Shown here: positions 21,820 to 32,500 of the stretch, piece after piece
Layout of the letters: each line of letters begins with the position of its first letter
How positions within the stretch are numbered: position 1 is the stretch's first letter
Source of the DNA: Chrysomallon squamiferum
Taxonomy: Eukaryota; Mollusca; Gastropoda; Neomphalida; Peltospiridae
NCBI GenBank assembly: GCA_012295275.1
Contig: CM022675.1
Span: 14,401,963-14,434,462, forward strand
DNA: 32,500 bases
Reading direction: 5' to 3'
Notes under the pieces: model-generated
What the model was told of the DNA's origin: nothing
Seen by the model: the letters and a program-made list of their open reading frames with translations, nothing else
Databases searched by the model: none
Program-made: the position numbers and the translations under genes

Positions 21820-22290
21820 TAATGTTAAGACCGATTTTCATTTCCCATGACAGAGCAAAAAACAAAATCCTATCTAATATTAAATTACTTGCGTCCATTG
21901 TCCTTCACATAAGAGGATAAAACACTAATTACCGCGTGATTTATGCAAAACGGTTTGAAGACGATAAATCAAAATCTTTTAAATCGGATGTATTAAAGAG
22001 AAATATAAATGACAACACTTTGCGTGTGGTCCCTGGAAAACAAAGTGTTAATGACACATGATTCCTTCCTCTTAATCTTCTCAACCATAATGTTAATCCT
22101 CTAGCTGGATTTACTCGCGATGTTGATCCGACAGACAAAGCGTAGCGCCATCTTTAAGGGGAAGTAACTGTGAAAATCGTCTGAAGCTAGCCAAGATGGT
22201 GGTCCATGCCAGACGATACTAAGCGAGATGAACTCGTTGAATCCGGCTCCAGTTTCACAGTCCAACAGTTCGGTCGTATAAGTTTTATTT
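21820..22290. other. normal-complexity intergenic island
   Basis: Ordinary sequence with CpG dinucleotides, distinct from the flanking repeats. A reverse frame (21941-22138) and a short + strand frame from ATG 22228 to TAA 22279 are open. The latter is followed by GTATAAGT, which could act as a donor. Neither has a recognisable domain. It may be an enhancer, a dispersed repeat fragment or the first exon of another gene. Confidence 0.4.
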
Positions 22291-22414
22291 TTTTATCTTA
22301 TTTTTTTTCTCTCTCTTTTTTTTTCTTCTCATTTATAGCGAACGAAAAATTATTAAAGTACGAATAATACAGTTGTTTCCAAAAAGAGAAAATGAAATAG
22401 AAAGTTTTATACGT

Positions 22415-22545
22415 AAGTACATACATACATATAGACAGACAGACAGACAGACATACATACATACACACATACATACATTCATACACACATACATACATAC
22501 ATACACACACACATACATACATACATACATACATACATACATACA

Positions 22546-22577
<32 letters not shown>

Positions 22578-22637
22578 CATACATACATACATACATACAT
22601 ACAGACAGACATACATACATACATACATACATACATA
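22415..22637. repeat. (ATAC)n/(ACAG)n tetranucleotide array
   Basis: More than 200 bp of ATAC units with an ACAG block at about 22433-22452 and ACAC variants. All six frames translate to Tyr/His/Thr/Val/Cys/Met repeats and are not genes. Confidence 0.97.
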
Positions 22638-23680
22638 ATAATATTTCATAATAATTACAATTTTTGTAAAAAAATATATTTTTCTTCAGCATACCATAAA
22701 TTAAATATTTTACGTTAATGGTTTCCATTATAAAATTACTCTTTGTCACATTTATATATATACACACATGAATAATAGATTTATTTTATTTTATTTTATT
22801 TTATTTCATTTCATACAATCTGAAAAAAAAAAAATAATAATAATAAAAAAAAGAAGAAAAACATTAACACTCATAAAAAACAAATGAAAATTTAACATTT
22901 CATCTTTCATGTTTTTTCACAATTTCATTCTGCGTGGATGGCGTGCAACTTCAGCAAAATTAAACTACACAAAAAATAATTCACCTGTTCCTTTAAAAAA
23001 AAAACCGTTTCTTTGTTTCTCTTCAAAACAGGAAACAAATGAGGTGAAACTATATATTTGTATTAAGGCAAACACCTGATTTTGGTCCTGTCTGCCTGTG
23101 ATTTATGTAATGATATGTATTCGGTCTTGTGGTATATTACCATATAAATCCGTCTCCTTCTTGTGTAACCAGTAACATATGTTACCCGAAAGTCTCTCAG
23201 AACGTTTTATTTATTTTTCAAAATCTTCCCCCCACTCATATTTTAGTGTTGTTCTCTTCATTACGTGGAGGCATGTGAATTTAAAGATAATTCAAGTACC
23301 TTAGAGGTGTTTACCTAAGTCCTTAACAGTAGTCCATATTACCAAAGTTAAACAAAGGAGTATTTTTTTCGTTGTTGTTTTTATAAAAGAGTCAAAAACG
23401 AGGAGATAACTTAGCCCTGAGTCATATTTATGGCGTGCCAATTGTGCTATTTTTTTTTTTTTTTTTCACTTTTTCGTTCCTTTTCGATGATAACCATAAA
23501 CACTGTTCCTATCTACGATTGTTATCGTTTAGAGGAATTTCCAGTTATTTCCCTGTCAGTTTGAAATGGACAGTTAATGTTTTAGCAGACAGTGATATTT
23601 TTGAACCATCTTAGTAAATGTCCTTTTTATACAACTTGAAATTGTCCGTTATTCAAAATAACTTTAGAAGCGGAGGGAAA
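22638..23680. other. intergenic segment with minor A/T repeats
   Basis: ATTTT pentamers at about 22779-22810 and A-rich sequence at 22825-22860, then mostly unique DNA. GTAACATATGTTAC at 23172-23185 is a perfect 14-bp palindrome with a CATATG E-box core. A T run lies at about 23452-23466. No gene. Confidence 0.5.
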
Positions 23681-23878
23681 ATAAAATAAATAAATAATGA
23701 TAATGATAAAAATAATAAATTGATAAATAAATAAATAATAAATAAATAAACAAATAAAATAGAAAAAATAAAAATAAAATAGTAGAAGTGGTAGTAGTAG
23801 CAGTAATAATAAATAAGAAGAAAATAATAATAGTAGTAGAATCAACCAACTATAAATAAATAAATAAATATGTATATA

Positions 23879-23916
<38 letters not shown>
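23681..23916. repeat. AAAT/AGT repeats and (GT)n
   Basis: AAAT and AATAAATA units at 23683-23780, AGT units at 23781-23845, AAAT units near 23855-23870, then (GT)n at 23884-23914. Confidence 0.9.
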
Positions 23917-25474
23917 GGATAATAATAAAAAAATAAGATATATTTTTTTTTAAATCCAGGAATTATCATATAATTGTTATTTATAAAAAAAAATTAAAAA
24001 CAATAAAATCTAAATTAATAATACATATACCGAAAACATCTGCAATTCCTACACTCTTCAAAATGACAAAACAGCAGACATTGTTTCCTCTAAAAAAAAA
24101 TTAATAATAGAAAAAATAAAAATCAAATTCAAGAAGAAGAAATCTTTCTGTATTTATTTACCAAAGTATATAAGTCAATACAAAAGATTTACAGACGAAA
24201 GGAACAAAACTAATTCAGCATGGCGCTAAGTTACAAACATTTTATGATTTCAATTTTTTTTTTCTCTCCATGAAGGACAAAGAACAAGACAATTACATTT
24301 TAAAAGAGTCTGTATCTTTTTTCTTCTGACGTCAGAGAAAATAAGCAGACGACACTAATTTGTTATACAGGCTATTAAACCAGTTATGTTGTTTCCGAAA
24401 AATTAACATATTTTAACTAGAAATAAAGAAGAAGAAGAAGAAAAAGAAAAAAGCGTATTGCAGAGGAAACTTAAAATGATTCTATAACAGTCTTAAAAAA
24501 AAGTAATCTGTTCGAAATAGGGGTTAAAAATGAAAAAAATAAAAAATAAAAATAAAATCATAGCAGGTAAATGTAATGAGTTGACTCTTTGAAAGCATTA
24601 GCAATAGACAAAAGAATATAATTAAACTGATAGACAGATAGGTAAATACATAGGTAGACAGTGAGGTAGGTTGATAAATAGATGGACTCGGGAATGGATG
24701 GACTGACTTAATAACTGATGGACAGACAGATGGACATAAATCTATATATAATCTAAGACACACACTGACAAACAGACAGTTGCTGATTAATATGTTTTTA
24801 GTATGCACAAATGTTGTGGATATATTTTAAAACATTCACTGATATTTGCCAAGGTGATATTATAGGCTTTGGCCAGTTTGATAGCTTATGAGACATTCAC
24901 AAAGATTTCTGATTTCACTCACAAGAGCAATAATGTGTGATTATGCTGAAGGTTAACAAATTTCCTTCGTGTGTGTCTTCCCGTTTCAAATAGTATCATA
25001 CGACTGGAATGTGTTTTCCTGTATGCGAAAGGAAACGAATAAAATATATTTTACTGCTTATTGAAAACAGTTTTCATCTCTTAGCTCATTATCACAAAAA
25101 AGTAAAAAATAAGAAGAAATAAACGCCTGATTGTTTAACACTAAATAATCATTAACAGAAAAACGTGTTGAGATGTTAAAGCATTAATTTCATTGCTCAG
25201 CTTTTGCCGTCTGTGTGGAAATCATGAAACTGTTTTATCTTCTCTAACTGAAAATGTCTCACAAAGCATGGAAGTTTATTCTTTCTTTGCTGTTACCAAA
25301 GGTTTAACAGATACAAGCAATTATGTAATAATAAAACCTATCGTTCTTGCCTGGTAAATACTTGAAGAAATCTGCTTAACAAATAAAATTTTATTCACGT
25401 CAACTGGAAACAATATTTGTATTTATGGGCAACATCCCACAGTCAGGAATATATAGAAAGATAGAAAGACTGAA

Positions 25475-25475
<1 letters not shown>
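23917..25475. other. intergenic segment up to the satellite
   Basis: About 1.5 kb of AT-rich, largely unique DNA. GAA units lie at about 24428-24450, AAAAT units at 24533-24555, and degenerate ATAG/ACAG/GATG units at 24625-24780. The part from 24810 to 25470 is non-repetitive. I recognise no gene or RNA. Confidence 0.5.
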
Positions 25476-25476
<1 letters not shown>

Positions 25477-25533
<57 letters not shown>

Positions 25534-25560
25534 CACACATATACATATGTATATATATAT
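25477..25560. repeat. (AT)n microsatellite abutting the satellite
   Basis: AT dinucleotides from 25477 to about 25524, then TATA/CACA variants to 25560. The minisatellite starts in the next base. Confidence 0.95.
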
Positions 25561-26657
25561 ACAGTTTCTGTACTCACTTATATTGTACCGTTACACACAG
25601 TTTCTGTAATCATTTATAATGTACGGTTACACACAGTTTCTGTACTCACTTATACTGGTAGATGTACGGTAACACAGTTTCTGTACTCACTTATACTGTA
25701 CGGTTAACACAGTTTCTGTACTCACTTATACTGTAGATGTAACACACAGTTTCTGTACTCACTTATACTGTACGGTTACACAGTTTCTGTACTCACTTAT
25801 ACTGGTAGATGTACGGTTACATACAGTTTCTGTACTCACTTATACTGTACGGTAACACAGTTTCTGTAATCACTTATACTGGTAGATGTACGGTTACACA
25901 CAGTTTCTGTACTCACTTATACTGGTAGATGTACGGTTACACACAGTTTCTGGACTCACTTATACTGTACGGTAACACACAGTTTCTGTACTCACTTATA
26001 CTGGCAGAAGTAAAACACACAGTTTCTGTACTCACTTATACTGGTAGATGTACGGTAACACACAGTTTCTGTACTCACTTATACTGTACGGTAACACAGT
26101 TTCTGTACTCACTTATACTGGTAGATGTACGGTTACACACAGTTTCTGTACTCACTTATACTGGTAGATGTACGGTTACACACAGTTTCTGGACTCACTT
26201 ATACTGTACGGTAACACACAGTTTCTGTAATCACTTATACTAGTAGATGTACACAGTTTCTGTACTCACAGATTTTCTGTTACACAGTTTCTGTACTCAC
26301 TTATACTGGGTTACACACACAGTTTCTGTAACTCAATTTACTGGTAGATGTACGGTTACTTTCTGTAATCACTTTCTGTAATGGTATACTGGTACGGTAA
26401 CACACAGTTTCTGTACTCACTTATACTGTACGGTAACACACAGTTTCTGAACTCACTTATACTGTACGGTTACACACAGTTTCTGTACTCACTTATACTG
26501 GTAGATGTACGGTTACACACAATTTCTGGACTCACTTATACTGGTAGATGTACGGTTACACACAATTTCTGTACTCACTTATACTGTACGGTTACACACA
26601 GTATCTGTACTTATTTATACTGGAAGAAGTACGGTTACACACAGTTTCTGTACTCAC
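25561..26657 (-). repeat. 36/43-bp minisatellite array, inverted arm
   Basis: Tandem monomers are about 34-36 bp, or 41-43 bp when the 7-bp linker (TAGATGT-type on this strand) is present. All carry the core CAGTTTCTGTACTCACTTAT, the reverse complement of the core to the right. Monomers vary by point changes and by one or two CA units. From about 26240 to 26400 the array is ragged, with truncated and fused monomers. Long reading frames (for example 25929-26243) are repeat translations. Confidence 0.95.
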
Positions 26658-26682
26658 AGTATAAGTGAGTACAGAAACTGTG
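26640..26682. repeat. inversion point of the minisatellite
   Basis: ACACAGTTTCTGTACTCAC (26639-26657) is followed by a 7-base spacer AGTATAA (26658-26664) and its exact complement GTGAGTACAGAAACTGTGT (26665-26683). Array orientation flips here. Further out the arms stay homologous, but their long/short monomer order soon differs. Confidence 0.95.
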
Positions 26683-29600
26683 TTTTACCGTACTTCTACC
26701 AGTATAAGTGAGTTACAGGAACAGTTTGTGTATCGTACAGTATAAATTGAGTACAGAAATTGTGTGTTACCGTACAGTTTCTACCAGTATAAGGTGAGTA
26801 CAGAACTTTCTGTGTTACCGTACAGCATAAGTGAGTACAGAAACTGTGTGTTACCGTACTTCTACCAGTATAAGTGAGTACAGGAACTGTGTGTTACCGT
26901 ACAGTATAAGTGAGTACAGAAACTGTGTTACCGTACTTCTACCAGTATGAAGTGAGTTTCAGAAACTTCTGTTACCATTACAGTATAAGTGAGTACAGAA
27001 ACTGTGTTACCGTACTCTACCAGTATACTGGTGAGCAGATGTACAGAAACTGTGTTACCGTACTCTACCAGTATAAGCGAGTACAGAAACTGTGTTACCG
27101 TACTTCTACCAGTATAAGTGAGTACAGAAACTGTGTTACCGTACAGTATAAGTGAGTACAGAAATTGTGTTACCGTACTTCTACCAGTAAAAGTGAGTAC
27201 AGAAACTGTGTGTTACTGTACAGTATAAGTGGTTGCAGAAACACAATTACCGTACTTCTACCAGTATAAGTGAGTACAGAAACTGTGTTTACCGTAATTC
27301 TACCAGTATAAGTGAGTTGCACAAACTGTGTTACCGTACAGTATAAGTGGATACAGAAACTGTGTGTAACCGTACTTCTACCAGTATAAGTGAGTACAGG
27401 AACTGTGTGTTACCGTACAGTATAAGTGAGTACAGAAACTGTGTTACCGTACTTCTACCAGTATAAGTGAGTACAGGAACTGTGTGTTACCGTACAGTAT
27501 AAGTGAGTACAGAAACTGTGTTACCGTACTTCTACCAGTATAAGTGAGTACAGAAACTGTGTTACCGTACAGTATAAGTGAGTACAGAAACTGTGTTACC
27601 GTACTTCTACCAGTATAAGTGAGTACAGAAACTGTGTTACCGTACTTCTACCAGTATAAGCGAGTACAGAAACTGTGCTACCGTACTTCTACCAGTATAA
27701 GTGAGTACAGAAACTGTGTTACCGTACAGTATAAGTGAGTACAGAAATTGTGTTACCGTACTTCTACCAGTAAAAGTGAGTACAGAAACTGTGTGTTACT
27801 GTACAGTATAAGTGAGTACAGAAACTGTGTGTTACCGTACTTCTACCAGAATAAGTGAGTACAGAAACTGTGTGTTACCGTACTTCTACCAGTATAAGTG
27901 AGTACAGAAACTGTGTTACCGTACAGTATAAGTGGATACAGAAACTGTGTGTAACCGTACTTCTACCAGTATAAGTGAGTACAGAAATTGTGTGTTACCG
28001 TACAGTATAAGTGAGTACAGAAACTGTGTGTTACCGTACATCTACCAGTATAAGTGAGTACGGAAACTGTGTGTTACCGTACTTATACCAGTAAAAGTGG
28101 TTACAGAAACTGTGTGTAACCGTATAGTATAAGTTAGTACAGGAATTGTGTGTTACCGTACAGTATAAGTGAATACAGAAAATGTGTTAACGTCCAGTAT
28201 AAGTGAGTATAGAAGATGTGTGTTACCGTACAGTATAAGTGAGTTCAGAAATTGTGTGTTACCGTACAGTTTAAGTGAGTACAGAAACTGTGTTACCGTA
28301 CAGTATAAGAGAGTACAGAAACTGTGTGTTACCGTACAGTACAAGTGAGTACAGAAACTGTGTGTTACCGTACATCTACCAGTATAAGTGAGTACAGAAA
28401 CTGTGTGCAACCATACAGTATAAGTGAGTACAGAAACTGTGTGCAACCATACAGTATAAGTGAGTACAGAAACTGTGTGTAACCGTACAGTATAAGTGAA
28501 TACAGAAACTGTGTGTTACCGTACAGTATAAGTGAGTACAGAAACTGTGTGTAACCGTACAGTATAAGTGAGTACAGAAACTGTGTGTTACCGTACAGTA
28601 TAACTGAATACAGAAACTGTGTGTTACCGTACAGTATAAGTGAGTACAGAAACTGTGTGTAACCGTACTTCTACCAGTATAAGTGAGTACAGAAACTGTG
28701 TGTTACCGTACATCTACCAGTATAAGTGAGTACAGAAACTGTGTTACCTTACATCTACCAGTATAAGTGAGTACAGAAACTGTGTGTTACCGTACAGTAT
28801 AAGTGAGTACAGAAACTGTGTGTAACCGTACAGTATAAGTGAGTTACAGAAACTGTGTTACCTTACATCTACCAGTATAAGTGAGTACAGAAACTGTGTG
28901 TTACCGTACAGTATAAGTGAGTACAGAAACTGTGTGTAACCGTACAGTATAAGTGAGTACAGAAACTGTGTTACCTTACATCTACCAGTATAAGTGAGTA
29001 CAGAAACTGTGTTACCTTACATCTACCAGTATAAGTGAGTACAGAAACTGTGTGTTACCGTAGAGTATAAGTGAGTACAGAAACTGTGTGTAACCGTACA
29101 GTATAAGTGAGTACAGAAATTGTGTGTTACCGTACAGTATAAGTGAGTACAGAAATTGTGTTACCGTACTTCTACCAGTAAAAGTGAGTACAGAAACTGT
29201 GTGTTACTGTACAGTATAAGTGAGTACAGAAACTGTGTGTTACCGTACTTCTACCAGAATAAGTGAGTACAGAAACTGTGTGTTACCGTACTTCTACCAG
29301 TATAAGTGAGTACAGAAACTGTGTTACCGTACAGTATAAGTGGATACAGAAACTGTGTGTAACCGTACTTCTACCAGTATAAGTGAGTACAGAAATTGTG
29401 TGTTACCGTACAGTATAAGTGAGTACAGAAACTGTGTGTTACCGTACATCTACCAGTATAAGTGAGTACGGAAACTGTGTGTTACCGTACTTATACCAGT
29501 AAAAGTGGTTACAGAAACTGTGTGTAACCGTATAGTATAAGTTAGTACAGGAATTGTGTGTTACCGTACAGTATAAGTGAATACAGAAAATGTGTTAACG

Positions 29601-32500
29601 TCCAGTATAAGTGAGTATAGAAGATGTGTGTTACCGTACAGTATAAGTGAGTTCAGAAATTGTGTGTTACCGTACAGTTTAAAGGAGTACAGAAACTGTG
29701 TTACCGTACAGTATAAGAGAGTACAGAAACTGTGTGTTACCGTACAGTACAAAGTGAGTGAGTACAGAAACTGTGTGTTACCGTACATCTACCAGTATAA
29801 GTGAGTACAGAAACTGTGTGCAACCATACAGTATAAGTGAGTACAGAAACTGTGTGCAACCATACAGTATAAGTGAGTACAGAAACTGTGTGTAACCGTA
29901 CAGTATAAGTGAATACAGAAACTGTGTGTTACCGTACAGTATAAGTGAGTACAGAAACTGTGTGTAACCGTACAGTATAAGTGAGTACAGAAACTGTGTG
30001 TTACCGTACAGTATAACTGAATACAGAAACTGTGTGTTACCGTACAGTATAAATTGAGTACAGAAACTGTGTGTAACCGTACTTCTACCAGTATAAAGTG
30101 AGTTGCAGAAACTGTGTGTTACCGTACATCTACCAGTATAAGTGAGTACAGAAACTGTGTTACCTTACATCTACCAGTATAAGTGAGTACAGAAACTGTG
30201 TGTTACCGTACAGTATAAGTGAGTACAGAAACTGTGTGTAACCGTACAGTATAAGTGAGTACAGAAACTGTGTTACCTTACATCTACCAGTATAAGTGAG
30301 TACAGAAACTGTGTGTTACCGTACAGTATAAGTGAGTACAGAAACTGTGTGTAACCGTACAGTATAAGTGAGTACAGAAACTGTGTTACCTTACATCTAC
30401 CAGTATAAGTGAGTACAGAAACTGTGTTACCTTACATCTACCAGTATAAGTGAGTACAGAAACTGTGTGTTACCGTAGAGTATAAGTGAGTACAGAAACT
30501 GTGTGTAACCGTACAGTATAAGTGAGTACAGAAATTGTGTGTTACCGTACAGTATAAGTGAGTACAGAAACTGTGTGTTACCGTACATCTACCAGTATAA
30601 GTGAGTACGGAAACTGTGTGTTACCGTACTTATACCAGTAAAAGTGGTTACAGAAACTGTGTGTAACCGTATAGTATAAGTTAGTACAGGAATTGTGTGT
30701 TACCGTACAGTATAAGTGAATACAGAAAATGTGTTAACGTCCAGTATAAGTGAGTATAGAAGATGTGTGTTACCGTACAGTATAAGTGAGTTCAGAAATT
30801 GTGTGTTACCGTACAGTTTAAGTGAGTACAGAAACTGTGTTACCGTACAGTATAAGAGAGTACAGAAACTGTGTGTTACCGTACAGTACAAGTGAGTACA
30901 GAAACTGTGTGTTACCGTACATCTACCAGTATAAGTGAGTACAGAAACTGTGTGCAACCATACAGTATAAGTGAGTACAGAAACTGTGTGCAACCATACA
31001 GTATAAGTGAGTACAGAAACTGTGTGGAACCGTACAGTATAAGTGAATACAGAAACTGTGTGTTACCGTACAGTATAAGTGAGTACAGAAACTGTGTGTA
31101 ACCGTACAGTATAAGTGAGTACAGAAACTGTGTGTTACCGTACAGTATAACTGAATACAGAAACTGTGTGTTACCGTACAGTATAAGTGAGTACAGAAAC
31201 TGTGTGTAACCGTACTTCTACCAGTATAAGTGAGTACAGAAACTGTGTGTTACCGTACATCTACCAGTATAAGTGAGTACAGAAACTGTGTTACCTTACA
31301 TCTACCAGTATAAGTGAGTACAGAAACTGTGTGTTACCGTACAGTATAAGTGAGTACAGAAACTGTGTGTAACCGTACAGTATAAGTGAGTACAGAAACT
31401 GTGTTACCTTACATCTACCAGTATAAGTGAGTACAGAAACTGTGTGTTACCGTACAGTATAAGTGAGTACAGAAACTGTGTGTAACCGTACAGTATAAGT
31501 GAGTACAGAAACTGTGTTACCTTACATCTACCAGTATAAGTGAGTACAGAAACTGTGTTACCTTACATCTACCAGTATAAGTGAGTACAGAAACTGTGTG
31601 TTACCGTAGAGTATAAGTGAGTACAGAAACTGTGTGTAACGGTACAGTATAAGTGAGTACAGAAACTGTGTTTACCGTACATCTACCAGTATAAGTGAGT
31701 ACAGAAACTGTGTGTTACCGTACAGTATAAGTGAGTACAGAAACTGTGTGTAACCGTACAGTATAAGTGAGTACAGAAACTGTGTTACCTTACATCTACC
31801 AGTATAAGTGAGTACAGAAACTGTGTGTTACCGTACAGTATAAGTGAGTACAGAAACTGTGTGTAACCGTACAGTATAAGTGAGTACAGAAACTGTGTTA
31901 TCTTACATCTACCAGTATAAGTGAGTACAGAAACTGTGTGTAACCGTACAGTATAAGTGAGTACAGAAACTGTGTGTTACCGTACATCTACCAGTATAAG
32001 TGAGTACAGAAACTGTGTGTAACCGTACATCTACCAGTATAAGTGAGTACAGAAACTGTGTTACCGTACAGTATAAGTGAGTACAGAAACTGTGTGTAAC
32101 CGTACAGTATAAGTGAGTACAGAAACTGTGTTACCTTACATCTACCAGTATAAGTGAGTACAGAAACTGTGTGTTACCGTACAGTATAAGTGAGTACAGA
32201 AACTGTGTTACCTTACATCTACCAGTATAAGTGAGTACAGAAACTGTGTGTTACCGTACAGTATAAGTGAGTACAGAAACTGTGTGTTACCGTACATCTA
32301 CCAGTATAAGTGAGTACAGAAACTGTGTGTTACCGTACAGTATTAGTGAGTACAGAAACTGTGTGATACCGTACATATACCAGTATAAGTGAGTACAGAA
32401 ACTGTGTTACCGTACATCTACCAGTATAAGTGAGTACAGAAACTGTGTGTTACCGTACATCTACCAGTATAAGTGAGTATAGAAACTGTGTGTTACCGTA
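26665..32500 (+). repeat. 36/43-bp minisatellite array, main arm
   Basis: About 5.8 kb of tandem monomers with core GTGAGTACAGAAACTG, joined by a short junction (ACCGTACAG) or one lengthened by 7 bp (ACCGTACATCTACCAG or ACTTCTACCAG). One fewer TG gives the 34/41-bp forms. The array runs off the window. By length divided by mean period, both arms together hold on the order of 170-190 monomers. Monomer identity is low near the inversion (26690-27060) and high to the right. No gene is interrupted or contained. Confidence 0.96.
27727..31660 (+). repeat. 1408-bp higher-order repeat, three copies
   Basis: Diagnostic variants recur in order. The rare junction ATGTGTTAACGTCCAG appears near 28182, 29590 and 30729. 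The variant ACCAGTAAAAGTGAG near 27765 and 29173 is exactly 1408 bp apart. TAGAG in place of TACAG is at 29061, 30476 and 31607. Copies are about 27727-29134, 29135-30542 and 30543-31660. The third lacks about 269 bp from its start. Inside each, a 113-bp trimer (41+36+36) marked by ACCTTACATC repeats, for example at 30163, 30276 and 30389, and again at 31294, 31407 and 31520. Confidence 0.88.

Noticed and set aside
22298-22767. Long Met-Tyr-Val-Cys and Ile-His-Thr ORFs
   Set aside because: Pure translations of the ATAC tetranucleotide array on both strands.
26640-26682. Simple fold-back read artefact as the sole explanation of the inversion
   Set aside because: Monomer order on the two arms stops matching after about three units, so the right arm is not just a mirror of the left; a misjoin or real inversion remains possible.
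25425-27155. Several ORFs of 64-104 codons with Tyr/Thr/Val/Leu repeats
   Set aside because: All are frames through the AT microsatellite and satellite monomers, with period matching the DNA repeat.
28153-30993. Reverse-strand ORFs of 97, 75 and 97 codons, two identical
   Set aside because: They are translations of the minisatellite; their identity reflects the 1408-bp higher-order copies, not a protein family.
25561-32500. CRISPR array
   Set aside because: The repeats are directly adjacent with no unique spacers, in an animal-type genome, and no cas genes are present.

Overview
The window looks like AT-rich, intron-rich animal nuclear DNA packed with microsatellites. The only protein-coding gene I can support is a two-exon engrailed-class homeobox gene on the + strand. 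Exon 1 (295-703) carries the EH1 and EH2 motifs. Exon 2 (14900-15207) carries the EH3 basic stretch, the homeodomain and the EH5 tail. They join in phase 1 across a 14,196-bp GT-AG intron to give a 238-residue protein. The EH5 wording ([15 protein letters not shown]) and the density of CA, ATAC, GA, TAC and AAT repeats suggest a spiralian, probably a mollusc and possibly a cephalopod. That placement is an inference, not a demonstration.

Layout: 1-294 is the 5' flank or 5' UTR with a 23-codon upstream ORF. 295-703 is exon 1. 704-14899 is the intron, mostly simple repeats (TAC, ATT, GA, CA, GTAT, TTTA, CTGT) separating short islands of ordinary sequence. The best island is 13740-14480, just upstream of exon 2, where composition becomes normal and homeodomain-type TAAT motifs cluster, so it is a candidate enhancer. 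A second island lies at 9480-9960. 14900-15207 is exon 2, followed by a short 3' UTR with an AATAAA at 15546-15551. From about 15.6 to 25.5 kb there is intergenic DNA with more microsatellites and a few normal-complexity islands (19245-19516, 20020-20340, 21820-22290) but no convincing gene.

From 25561 to the window end (and beyond) the sequence is a minisatellite array of about 7 kb. Its monomers are 34-36 bp, or 41-43 bp when a 7-bp linker is present. The array changes orientation once, at 26658-26664. Right of that point it is hierarchical: monomers form 113-bp trimers, which lie within a 1408-bp higher-order block seen three times, the third copy lacking about 269 bp. I found no RNA genes, recognisable transposon proteins, CRISPR arrays or bacterial-type elements.

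The protein is expected to be a nuclear transcriptional repressor: EH1 recruits Groucho/TLE, EH2 contacts a PBC-class homeodomain partner, and the homeodomain binds TAATTA-type sites. The TCAATTAA pair in the 13.7-14.5 kb island would suit binding by Engrailed itself or another homeodomain protein, but that is untested.
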